From positions 2,243 to 66,242 of the forward strand of contig CACZDM010000002.1 in NCBI GenBank assembly GCA_902779915.1: 64,000 nucleotides of DNA, given 5' to 3'. This stretch comes from Oscillospiraceae bacterium (GTDB lineage Bacteria; Bacillota; Clostridia; Oscillospirales; Ruminococcaceae). The stretch's first letter is position 1. Each line of letters opens with the position of its first letter. The translations under genes were made by a program, and so were the position numbers. Below are positions 53,611-62,116 of this stretch, one piece after another. The notes beneath the pieces were generated by a model. The model was not told the origin of the DNA. It saw nothing but the letters and a program-made list of their open reading frames with translations, and did no database searches.

Positions 53611-54534
53611 TCAATTTTTCCTTAATATTTTTAAAAATTTCAAAAAATACTCGTCCAAATCAATCTCAAAATGCATTTTTTCTTTTGAAACAGGGTGGTA
53701 AAAACCCAGAGTTTTCGCGCAAAGACACTGACCCTTAAGCTCTTTAAAACAGGATTTAGGACCATATACGCAATCTCCCGCCAGAGGATGCCCAATATGA
53801 GCCATGTGGACCCGGATTTGATGAGTCCGGCCGGTTTCTAATTTTAATTTTATATAGCTAAATTTATCAAACGAGTCAATTATTTTATAGTGGGTCACTG
53901 CGTTTTTGCCATTTTTAAAATTAACAGCCATCTTTTTTCTATCACGCTCACTTCGACCAATCGGAAAACTCAAAGTTCCAAAATCTGATTTAAACTTCCC
54001 ATAAACCACGGCCTCATATATCCTGTCAACAGAATGGGCTTTTAACTGCGCGCAAAGACTCGCATGCGCAAAATCCGTCTTAGCAACAACCAAAAGCCCG
54101 CTAGTGTCTTTATCGATCCTGTGGACAATTCCAGGGCGCAAAACTCCTCCAATTCCCGATAAATTATCCTTGCAGTGCCACATAAGCGCGTTAACCAACG
54201 TCCCTCCAAGATAATGCCCAGGCGCGGGATGAACAACCATTCCCTTGGGCTTATTCACAACTAATAGCTGATCATCTTCGTAAATAATACTCAGGGGAAT
54301 GTTTTCGGCAGCAACATCTAATTTTTCGGGTTTTGGAAAGATAATTTGTATAAAATCATGGTTTTTGACCTTATAATGTTTACTAACCGGTTTATTGTTA
54401 ACTGAAATTAGTTTTTTTAAAAACAACTTATGGATAAAATTTCTGGTGGTATGCGGATATTTTGAACAAATTAAAAGATCAACACGCTCACCCGATAAAT
54501 TTTCATCAACGGCAATCGTTTGGAAATTTTCCAT
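53611..54534 (-). CDS. Ribosomal large-subunit pseudouridine synthase, RluD type
   Basis: A 307-residue pseudouridine synthase with an N-terminal S4 domain (VDLLICSKYPHTTRNFIHKLF) and the RluA/D catalytic core HRIDKDTSGLLVVAK, where Asp is the nucleophile, plus TGRTHQIRVHMAHIGHPLAGD. The ATG at 54534 follows GAAGGA by 7 bases and is 12 bases after the lspA stop. lspA-rluD is a conserved pair. Confidence 0.94.
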   Translation of the reverse strand: MENFQTIAVDENLSGERVDLLICSKYPHTTRNFIHKLFLKKLISVNNKPVSKHYKVKNHDFIQIIFPKPEKLDVAAENIPLSIIYEDDQLLVVNKPKGMVVHPAPGHYLGGTLVNALMWHCKDNLSGIGGVLRPGIVHRIDKDTSGLLVVAKTDFAHASLCAQLKAHSVDRIYEAVVYGKFKSDFGTLSFPIGRSERDRKKMAVNFKNGKNAVTHYKIIDSFDKFSYIKLKLETGRTHQIRVHMAHIGHPLAGDCVYGPKSCFKELKGQCLCAKTLGFYHPVSKEKMHFEIDLDEYFLKFLKILRKN

Positions 54535-54545
54535 AATCTTTCCTT

Positions 54546-55073
54546 CTAATTTTTCTGACATTTTTCACAAATAAACTCATTAAACATAATTTTTGATATT
54601 AATATCGCACATCCCACAACAACCAAACAATCCGCAAAATTAAAAACCGCAAAATCTTCCATCGGCCAAAATATCGTGTCTAAATAGTCCACAACATATC
54701 CGCGAAAAACCCTGTCTATTAAATTTCCAATCCCGCCAGAAATTATCATAGTAATCGAAATAAGATATATCAAGTCTTTTATTTTCTTTTTAATAATAAA
54801 TAAAATCAAAGCAAAAATAATAATCAACGCGACCAAACTCAGAAGCAAAGTCTGGCCAGACATTATGCTAAACGCTGCGCCATCATTGTGCAAATATGTT
54901 ATCCTTAAAATTCCCAAAACAGCAACAAAGCTTTCGTTCAAATCCATGCTATTTTCAATACATAATTTTATAATTTGATCAAATAAAACTAAAATAGTTC
55001 CTAAAAAAACAAAACAACAACCAATTTTATACTTCCCTATTTTTTTGCAAAAGTCCTCAATCCCACTATTCAT
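54546..55073 (-). CDS. lspA: Lipoprotein signal peptidase
   Basis: Cleaves the signal peptides of lipoproteins such as the deacetylase in this window. The 175-residue chain has four membrane helices and the catalytic aspartates in NLIDRVFRGYVVDYLD and VFNFADCLVVVG, plus HNDGAAFS. The ATG at 55073 follows GAGAGAG. It follows ileS by 27 bases. Confidence 0.95.
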   Translation of the reverse strand: MNSGIEDFCKKIGKYKIGCCFVFLGTILVLFDQIIKLCIENSMDLNESFVAVLGILRITYLHNDGAAFSIMSGQTLLLSLVALIIIFALILFIIKKKIKDLIYLISITMIISGGIGNLIDRVFRGYVVDYLDTIFWPMEDFAVFNFADCLVVVGCAILISKIMFNEFICEKCQKN

Positions 55074-55099
55074 AAAAATCTCTCTCAAGTCATAAAAAA

Positions 55100-57892
55100 T
55101 TAAATATTTTTAACCACTTCTGCGCATCTGGAACAAATAGTTTGATGATCCGGATCGCATCCAACAGACTCGCTATATGCCCAGCACCTTGCGCACTTTT
55201 TACCACTCGGCTTGACTATGTCTATTGATATTCCTAAAGAGTCGAATATATATTCTCCCGTTCCATTTTTTTCAACATCAACAGCAGAAACTAGAAACAC
55301 AGTTGGCAGTTGATTTGAAAATTTCAAAACAAAATCATATATATTATCATCACAATGGATAACAACTTTTGCGTCCAAAGAAGAGCCAATCGCTTTGAGA
55401 GCTCTTTTTTCTTCCAAAGCCTTTTTGACTGCATCCCGTATTTTGTGGATTTTATTCCAATTATTATAAAATTCTTCACTGCAATCTATGTCCACTCTAA
55501 AAAACATTTCATTATATAAAACGCAGCCAACGTCGTCAGTTTTGCGATGAGGCATAACCGACCAAATTTCCTCGGATGTGAAGGAAAGTATGGGAGCAAT
55601 GAGGCGAGTAAACAAATCTAAAACAACAAACATCGCCGTCTGGGCAGAGCGCCTTTTTGGGCCATTTTTTCGCTCGCAGTAAAGCCGATCTTTTATCACA
55701 TCAAGGTAAAAATTAGACATATCAACAACGCAAAAATTGTGTATGCTATGGTATAAACTATAAAATTCAAAATTATCATATGACTTTTTAGCATTGGCCA
55801 AAAGTTTGTTAAATTTAACTAAAATCCACCTATCTATTTCACAAAGTTTGCTAAAATCCACCATATCAACATCAGGATTAAAATCGCTAATGTTGCCCAA
55901 TATATACCTAGCTGTGTTTCGAATTTTGCGATAGGCTTCCGACAGCTGCTTTAAAATTTCCGGCGATATGCGTATATCAGCGTGATAATCCGAAGAAGCA
56001 ACCCAAAGCCGCAATATATCAGCACCATATTTCTCAACGATTTTTTCAGGAGCAACCCCATTAGCTAAAGATTTTGACATCTTCCGTCCTTCGCCATCAA
56101 CAACCCAGCCGTGTGTGCAAACATTTTTATATGGCGCCTCGCCTCTGGTTGCAACCGCAGTTAAAAGCGAAGACTGAAACCATCCTCGATATTGATCCGC
56201 TCCCTCAAGATATAAATCAGCCGGCCACCTAAGATTTGCGTCCCGCTCCAAAACAAAAGCATGGCTGCAGCCGCTGTCAAACCAAACATCCATTATGTCG
56301 GTCTCTTTGCGAAAATGCTTGGAGCCGCATTCAGGACAGCAAAAGTCACTCGGCAAAAATTCTGAAGCCTCTCGATCAAACCAACAATCCGATCCATATT
56401 TTCTAAACATGTCAGCAATATGTCGTATAGAATTTTTATTTACAATATGTTTATTACAATTATCACAATACAAAATTGGAATCGGAACGCCCCACACGCG
56501 CTGACGAGATATACACCAGTCGCTCCGATCGCGAATCATGTTCTCAATCCTGCCTTTTCCCCAAGAAGGAATCCAATTAACCGACCCAGCCGCCTCAAGC
56601 GCTTTTTCTTTAAAGCCGTCAATCGAACAAAACCACTGCTTTGTTGCGCGAAACAGTATGGGCTTTTTGCAACGCCAACAATGGGGGTATGGGTGGGATA
56701 TTTCTTTGATCGCTAATAAATTCCCCGTCTCTTTCAATCTATTTATGATCATATCATCAGATTCACTAGCCAAAATCCCCGCAAATTCACAAGCTTCATC
56801 CGTCAAGCGTCCTTGGTCATCAACAGCAACAATTATCGGGATTTGGGGATATTTCCTGCAAACTTCAAAATCTTCAACTCCATGCCCGGGCGCAGTGTGA
56901 ACACAGCCGGTTCCGCTGTCCAAAGTCACATGATCGCCATTTATCACAAGCGACTTCCTGTCTAAAAAGGGATGATCAAGGGTCATATATTCAAAATCTT
57001 TTCCCGAAAAAGAACCTATCGTCTCATATTTTTCAACAAAAGCAGCTTTCATAGAGCTTTCAACTAAATCTTTTGCCATAATGTAATATTCATCACAGTT
57101 TTTAACAATAGTATATTCATAATCAGGACCAAGGCAAACAGCAACGTTGCTGGGCAAAGTCCAGGCAGTTGTCGTCCAAATGACAAAATAAACCTTTTGA
57201 TTATCTATCCCTTGCTTCTCAAAAAAGCCCCTATCATCGCAAACCTTAAACTTAACATATATAGATTTGCACTGGTCTTCGCTATATTCAATCTCCGCCT
57301 CCGCAAGAGCAGTCCCACATTCCGCACACCAGCAAACCGGCTTTAATCCTTTATATATATAACCTTTTTGGGCCATCTCGCCAAAAACCTCAATTTGCCG
57401 AGCCTCAAACTCTTTGTTTAGGGTCAAATACGGGTTTTCATAGTCGCCCAAAACGCCCAGACTCTTAAACTGCTTTTTTTGGCTCTCGACATGAGAAAGC
57501 GCAAATTTTTCACACATATTACGCAAACAAACAGCAGACATTTCCTTTTCATTCGCCTTTGCCGCCTTTAAAGCTTTAAGCTCAATCGGCAAACCGTGCG
57601 TATCCCAGCCTGGAACATATGGCGCTTGAAATCCAGACATATTTTTTTGTTTAACTATAAAATCCTTTAAAATTTTATTGAGAGCCGTCCCGAGGTGTAT
57701 GGCGCCGTTGGCATAGGGAGGACCATCATGCAAAACATAGACAGGCTTCCCTTCGTTTTTTTCAATTATATTATAATAAATCCGCTTTTTATTAAAGCGT
57801 TCATATAATTCAGGCTCTCTTTTTGGCAAATTCCCCCTCATAGCAAAATCCGTCTTCGGAAGATTCAAAGTTGAATTATAATCCCGTCCCAT
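55100..57892 (-). CDS. ileS: Isoleucyl-tRNA synthetase
   Basis: Class I synthetase of 930 residues. HIGH-type box AIHLGTALNK near residue 67, editing domain with TTTAWTLPSNVAVC and GTGCVHTAPGHGVEDFEV, KMSKS box GRKMSKSLANGV near residue 600 and a C-terminal zinc finger (CARCWAYSESVGCDP, CSRC). The architecture is the type 1 (bacterial) enzyme. The ATG follows GGAGG by 8 bases. No T-box is present in the 15-base gap to divIVA, so control would come from further upstream. Confidence 0.97.
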   Translation of the reverse strand: MGRDYNSTLNLPKTDFAMRGNLPKREPELYERFNKKRIYYNIIEKNEGKPVYVLHDGPPYANGAIHLGTALNKILKDFIVKQKNMSGFQAPYVPGWDTHGLPIELKALKAAKANEKEMSAVCLRNMCEKFALSHVESQKKQFKSLGVLGDYENPYLTLNKEFEARQIEVFGEMAQKGYIYKGLKPVCWCAECGTALAEAEIEYSEDQCKSIYVKFKVCDDRGFFEKQGIDNQKVYFVIWTTTAWTLPSNVAVCLGPDYEYTIVKNCDEYYIMAKDLVESSMKAAFVEKYETIGSFSGKDFEYMTLDHPFLDRKSLVINGDHVTLDSGTGCVHTAPGHGVEDFEVCRKYPQIPIIVAVDDQGRLTDEACEFAGILASESDDMIINRLKETGNLLAIKEISHPYPHCWRCKKPILFRATKQWFCSIDGFKEKALEAAGSVNWIPSWGKGRIENMIRDRSDWCISRQRVWGVPIPILYCDNCNKHIVNKNSIRHIADMFRKYGSDCWFDREASEFLPSDFCCPECGSKHFRKETDIMDVWFDSGCSHAFVLERDANLRWPADLYLEGADQYRGWFQSSLLTAVATRGEAPYKNVCTHGWVVDGEGRKMSKSLANGVAPEKIVEKYGADILRLWVASSDYHADIRISPEILKQLSEAYRKIRNTARYILGNISDFNPDVDMVDFSKLCEIDRWILVKFNKLLANAKKSYDNFEFYSLYHSIHNFCVVDMSNFYLDVIKDRLYCERKNGPKRRSAQTAMFVVLDLFTRLIAPILSFTSEEIWSVMPHRKTDDVGCVLYNEMFFRVDIDCSEEFYNNWNKIHKIRDAVKKALEEKRALKAIGSSLDAKVVIHCDDNIYDFVLKFSNQLPTVFLVSAVDVEKNGTGEYIFDSLGISIDIVKPSGKKCARCWAYSESVGCDPDHQTICSRCAEVVKNI

Positions 57893-57907
57893 TCATATAT
57901 CCTCCAA

Positions 57908-58672
57908 TCAATTTTTGTTTTCGCCAAACCTCAGCTCACTAAATCTAGACCTAATATGGTCATTCAACTGAATGCTGCTGCCATCGGTCATCGTCATTTT
58001 AAACATCGGCCTGGCGTTGCTTGAAGCTGGTTTTTCTGGATTGGCTTCAAAATTTGCAACTTTTTCAGAAATATCACCATCACCATCACCACTATATGTT
58101 TCATCACTTTTCTCACGCAGATCCTCTTTTTCAAACTTTTGATTTTTATCCACAGTATCATTGTCAAACTCTGGAATTTTGGTGATTATATCCAAATGAG
58201 CTTTATATAAATCAAGCAACCTAGACTTAAAATCCGAAACCTCTTTTTTCATGATCTTTAGGCGGTGGGCCTCGCTTTCAAAGCCATGCCTGGCCTCGCG
58301 CATCATTACATCAGCTTTTTCTCTTGCTTCGTTCATCAATTTGCTGGTTTTCTCCCTAATATCAGCATCAAAAGCAAGCTTCCTTTCCTCGATTTCCTTT
58401 AAAATTTTGTCAGCCTTTTGCTTTGCATCGCTTAAAACATTTTGTTTGAATTGTTGCGCGCTGACTATTATTTCCTTAACGCTGTCCTCGTTTTTCTCAT
58501 ATTTATCTAATTTTTCCTTCAAATCAGACATTTCTTTCTCATTTTTAGCTATCTTTTCTTCTAAAAAAACAACATATTCGGAAATATCCTGCAAACAATG
58601 TGTGACATCATCTATTTTATATCCAAAAGCTCCTTTATCAAAAGTTAAATCTTTAATTTCTCTCCCTCTCAT
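57908..58672 (-). CDS. divIVA: DivIVA-domain cell-division protein
   Basis: A 254-residue coiled-coil protein that binds curved membrane at poles and septa. Its N-terminus REIKDLTFDKGAFGYKIDDV is the DivIVA lipid-binding segment. Residues 45-160 are a long coiled coil. Residues 165-254 form an acidic, low-complexity tail. The ATG follows GGAGG at 10 bases. It sits between sepF and ileS as in many Firmicutes, but ylmG and ylmH are missing from between them. Confidence 0.93.
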   Translation of the reverse strand: MRGREIKDLTFDKGAFGYKIDDVTHCLQDISEYVVFLEEKIAKNEKEMSDLKEKLDKYEKNEDSVKEIIVSAQQFKQNVLSDAKQKADKILKEIEERKLAFDADIREKTSKLMNEAREKADVMMREARHGFESEAHRLKIMKKEVSDFKSRLLDLYKAHLDIITKIPEFDNDTVDKNQKFEKEDLREKSDETYSGDGDGDISEKVANFEANPEKPASSNARPMFKMTMTDGSSIQLNDHIRSRFSELRFGENKN

Positions 58673-58718
58673 TAAATAAAACCTCCGTATAGATATAAAA
58701 AATCAGCATAAACAAAAA

Positions 58719-59144
58719 TTAAAAAAACACACCATTATTTTCTAATTCATCCAACAAATCTCCCATAACATCAACATTATACGGAGTTATGATAAATGTG
58801 CTGTTGGCAACGCGCTTGATTTGTCCATTATTTGCATACGCAACGCCGCTCAAAAAATCAACCAACCTGCGGGCGATTTCTTTATTTGTTGATTCCAAAT
58901 TAATAACAACAGTTCTTTTTTCGTTTAAATGATCAGCTATGGAACTTGCGTCTTCAAAATGTTCCGGTCGAACCAAAACAACTTTAAGCTGAGTGGTTGT
59001 GCTAACATTTACAATTTTATTGTTTTTAACATCACCGCCAGACTTGCTGTTTGATTCTTCTTTTGTTATAAAATCATCATCATATTCGTCTTCATAGTAC
59101 TCATCTGTTCCAATAATGCCCCTAATTTTATTGATTAAACTCAC
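58719..59144 (-). CDS. sepF: Cell-division protein SepF
   Basis: A 141-residue FtsZ-binding protein that forms rings at the septum. The N-terminus is a short amphipathic membrane helix (SLINKIRGIIG), followed by an acidic linker and the SepF core KVVLVRPEHFEDASSIADHL, with RRLVDFLSGVAYANNG and ITPYNVDV. It starts with GTG behind GGGAGG. Part of the yggS-sepF-divIVA cluster. Confidence 0.95.
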   Translation of the reverse strand: MSLINKIRGIIGTDEYYEDEYDDDFITKEESNSKSGGDVKNNKIVNVSTTTQLKVVLVRPEHFEDASSIADHLNEKRTVVINLESTNKEIARRLVDFLSGVAYANNGQIKRVANSTFIITPYNVDVMGDLLDELENNGVFF

Positions 59145-59204
59145 AAAAAATACCTCCCTGATTTGATTGACTTTGGCCTAAAAAACAAACGTTAAAAATT
59201 AAAT

Positions 59205-59903
59205 TCACATATCTTTAAAAATCAACCCCCCTATCCTGACAATATTGGCGCCATAAGCAATTGCCTGTTCAAAATCAGCGCTCATCCCCATCGACAAAAA
59301 ATCCATGCTAATATTATCTATGTTTTTTAGTGAAATGTCAATATATATATCCCAAATTTTTTTAAAATAATGAGGAACATTTTCCTTTGGGGGAATCGCC
59401 ATCAATCCTTTAACCTCAACTCCAGGCATTTTAGCCACAATATTTGCAGCTTCAAAAATTTCATCAACAGCAAAACCAGACTTGGTTTTTTCATTTCCAA
59501 CATTAACCTCAAGCAAAATCGGCATTTTTCTTCCAATTTTTAGGCAGCACCGCGAAATTTCTTCCGCAAGATGCTCGCTGTCAACCGATTCAATCATGCT
59601 GACCTTGTCAATGATTTTTTTAACCTTATTTGTCTGCAAATGCCCGATAAAATGTATATCCACGCCATCTAGATCATAAAAATCATGCTTTGAAACAAGC
59701 TCCTGGGCTCGATTTTCCCCCAAAAGCCGAACTCCCTCGCCAATTGCAATATTAACATATTCAGGCAAAACATTTTTTGTCACTGCCATAAAGTGGATTT
59801 CATCGGCGCTGCGACCTGCTTTTTTGGCTGCAAGTTTAATCCGGTTTCGAATGTCTGAAATTCTTTGCTTAATTCGGTTTTCATCTAACTGGTTTGTTAT
59901 CAT
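59205..59903 (-). CDS. PLP-homeostasis protein (YggS/YlmE family)
   Basis: A 232-residue PLP-binding protein that buffers pyridoxal phosphate; not an enzyme of known reaction. Signatures: the PLP lysine in VTKNVLPEYVN, LGENRAQELVSK, IHFIGHLQTNK and LSMGMSADFEQAI. The ATG follows GAAGGA and overlaps the HlyD-like gene by 23 bases, so the two are coupled. Confidence 0.94.
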   Translation of the reverse strand: MITNQLDENRIKQRISDIRNRIKLAAKKAGRSADEIHFMAVTKNVLPEYVNIAIGEGVRLLGENRAQELVSKHDFYDLDGVDIHFIGHLQTNKVKKIIDKVSMIESVDSEHLAEEISRCCLKIGRKMPILLEVNVGNEKTKSGFAVDEIFEAANIVAKMPGVEVKGLMAIPPKENVPHYFKKIWDIYIDISLKNIDNISMDFLSMGMSADFEQAIAYGANIVRIGGLIFKDM

Positions 59904-61113
59904 ACAAATCCTTCCCTCGAGTTATAATTTTATCATATGCTCGCAAATATGCCACGTCATTAATATATTTATCAGAACAAATCACGCTGTTTTCATCTTC
60001 AAATAAAACATCTATCTTCTTAAATTTCATAAGCATATTGTTTAAAACATAAACCCCCATCTCACCATCAGAATTGGTTTTAACGGCCGTTTTAGGAATC
60101 TTTATCCCGCGATATGTGTTGAAAATAATCTCAACTTTGCTAGCCCTAATTTTCGATAATTTTTCTGTCATAACATTTATTTTAAAAGTAGCTAAACTTT
60201 TTTCACCATTCCAATTAATATTTAACTCGCTCAAATTCGCCGAAATATCCTCACCTGTTTTTTCAAATTTTATCCTGCAGCTCGAGCCAACCCTAGCGTC
60301 CGCAACCAACCCTGTCGGCAAAACAACCTTTAAAAACAAAGTTGGATTGGTTATGATCTTTCCAATTTTGTCTTGCAATAAATTTTCAACAGAATCTTGA
60401 TAGATTTTTTCTATTCTTTCAAAATCAAAATCATTCAAAAATTTTACAGCACATTCACTTTCATATCCATCAACGCCATCAACAAAATAGCCTGAAACTG
60501 GAGTTTGAATGGATTTGGGCTGGGATGAAATCGTTCGCCTGAGTCTCTCGGTTTCATCGACAATTTTTTCAATCGCATCATTAAAATTTTCAACCCTCCC
60601 GGTTATTATCTGGCGCTTATTGAAAAGAGTTGTCATTTTTTCTTTAAAATCAACAACTCTTTCCAAATTTCCATTTTTCAAGTCTCTCTCCAAGCCATAG
60701 TACTGAGCTTGCATCTGCTTATTTATGCTTTTGATGTCCATATCCTGCAAAGCTCCCGGATTTTGCGCTTCTTTTAAAAAATTCAATTCATTTTCCAAAA
60801 ACTCTAATTTTTTGAATTTTGATATATCATCATAGGATTTATATAACCTAACAACTTCAGAATTTGCCGCAACACGTGAACCGCTCGAAAAATTATTTTT
60901 AGCCATACCGACATATCCGCTGTCATCAAGCAAAAATTCATCTTTGAAAACGACGCCAACCCCCTCTGCTTTTTTTTCCATAACATCACTTTTAACAACA
61001 GTCACATCATAATCAAACTTCAAGCTAGAATATATTTGATATGCCATAGCACAAGCAAAACAAGCAACAAAAGCGAAAAACAACGATTTTAAGATAAACG
61101 ATCTCAAATTCAT
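59881..61113 (-). CDS. HlyD-like membrane-anchored protein
   Basis: A 410-residue protein with one N-terminal membrane helix (about residues 10-27), then an extracytoplasmic part. It has a beta-domain/lipoyl-like segment (GVGVVFKDEFLLDDSGYV), a coiled coil (about 95-205), QTPVSGYFVDGVDGYE as the second half of the lipoyl-like domain, and a C-terminal MacA/HlyD-type beta domain with GIKIPKTAVKTNSDGEMGVYVL. This is the build of a membrane fusion adaptor, but no transporter gene is next to it; it lies between miaA and yggS. Clostridial division clusters often carry such a gene of unknown role. The ATG has a weak GGTG site. Confidence 0.75.
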   Translation of the reverse strand: MNLRSFILKSLFFAFVACFACAMAYQIYSSLKFDYDVTVVKSDVMEKKAEGVGVVFKDEFLLDDSGYVGMAKNNFSSGSRVAANSEVVRLYKSYDDISKFKKLEFLENELNFLKEAQNPGALQDMDIKSINKQMQAQYYGLERDLKNGNLERVVDFKEKMTTLFNKRQIITGRVENFNDAIEKIVDETERLRRTISSQPKSIQTPVSGYFVDGVDGYESECAVKFLNDFDFERIEKIYQDSVENLLQDKIGKIITNPTLFLKVVLPTGLVADARVGSSCRIKFEKTGEDISANLSELNINWNGEKSLATFKINVMTEKLSKIRASKVEIIFNTYRGIKIPKTAVKTNSDGEMGVYVLNNMLMKFKKIDVLFEDENSVICSDKYINDVAYLRAYDKIITRGKDLYDNKPVR

Positions 61114-61144
61114 ATCACCAACACAATCTGAATTTTTTAAAGGC

Positions 61145-62116
61145 TCACAATTTTATTTCAAAATGGCGCTTGACAATTTCCATGACTTTATTTTTTCTTT
61201 CTGTTTCACACATGTCGTCGCAATAAATCCAATTTATCCTCCGATCCTTCCGAAACCAGGTTAATTGACGTTTCGCATATTTTCGAGTGTTTTGTTTTAT
61301 TTTCGAAATCGCCTCATCTAAATTTTGCTTTCCCAAAAAGAAGTCCCAAAATTCTTTATAGCCAATCGCCTGAGCAGAAGTTGAAAAAAGTTTTCTTTGA
61401 TCAAAAAATTTTCTAGCCTCTTGAATTAGACCCCGCTCAATCATATAATCAACCCTGTCGTCAATTTTTTTATAAAGTTTCTTTCTGTCTGAAAAAGTCA
61501 AGCCTATTCTCAAAGAATCAAAATGTGTCGCTTTTTTTCGACTCAGTCGCATATTTTCGCTAACATTTAACCCCGTTAAAAGGCAAATCTCCAAGCCTCT
61601 AATGACGCGCTTAGTGTTGTTGGGGTGTATGTTTTGAGCATATTCAAAATCAAGCGCTTTGAGCCGATTAAACATATGCTCTGCCCCAAATTTTTCCAAA
61701 TCATCAAAAAGCTTTTTCCGGATTTCAGGATCCGTCTTTTGCTCGCAAAACTCAATTCCATCCAGCAAAGAATCAATATATAACCCCGTTCCTCCAACCA
61801 AAATCGGGCGCTTATTTCGCAAAACAACGCCTTCAATCGCAAAATTTGCCTCCCGAACATATTCCGCAACAGAAAAAGACTGTTTTGGATCCAAAAAATC
61901 AATCATGTGGTGTGTGACTAAGTCGCGATCGGCCAGAGTTGGCTTTGCTGTCCCAATGTCCATGCCTTTATATATTTGCATTGAGTCCGCCGAAACTATC
62001 TCAGCATTAATTTCCCTCGCAAGCCAAATCGCCAAATCGCTCTTTCCGCAAGCAGTCGGCCCAACTATGGCGCATATTTTTATTTTATCTTTGAATCCTC
62101 CCAAACTCTTTGTCAA
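61145..62116 (-). CDS. miaA: tRNA dimethylallyltransferase
   Basis: Adds the isopentenyl group to A37 of tRNAs reading UNN codons. The 323-residue frame has the P-loop ICAIVGPTACGKSDLAIWLA, VSADSMQIYKGMDIGTAKP and DFLDPKQSFSVAEY. The frame starts with TTG at 62116 inside mutL. A strong GGGAGG at about 62103 has no ATG, GTG or TTG at the usual distance, only ATA codons, so the true start is uncertain. It overlaps mutL by up to 32 bases. Confidence 0.93.
   Translation of the reverse strand: MTKSLGGFKDKIKICAIVGPTACGKSDLAIWLAREINAEIVSADSMQIYKGMDIGTAKPTLADRDLVTHHMIDFLDPKQSFSVAEYVREANFAIEGVVLRNKRPILVGGTGLYIDSLLDGIEFCEQKTDPEIRKKLFDDLEKFGAEHMFNRLKALDFEYAQNIHPNNTKRVIRGLEICLLTGLNVSENMRLSRKKATHFDSLRIGLTFSDRKKLYKKIDDRVDYMIERGLIQEARKFFDQRKLFSTSAQAIGYKEFWDFFLGKQNLDEAISKIKQNTRKYAKRQLTWFRKDRRINWIYCDDMCETERKNKVMEIVKRHFEIKL

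Noticed and set aside
57893-57907. T-box for ileS
   Set aside because: The gap to divIVA is 15 bases; no room for a leader.
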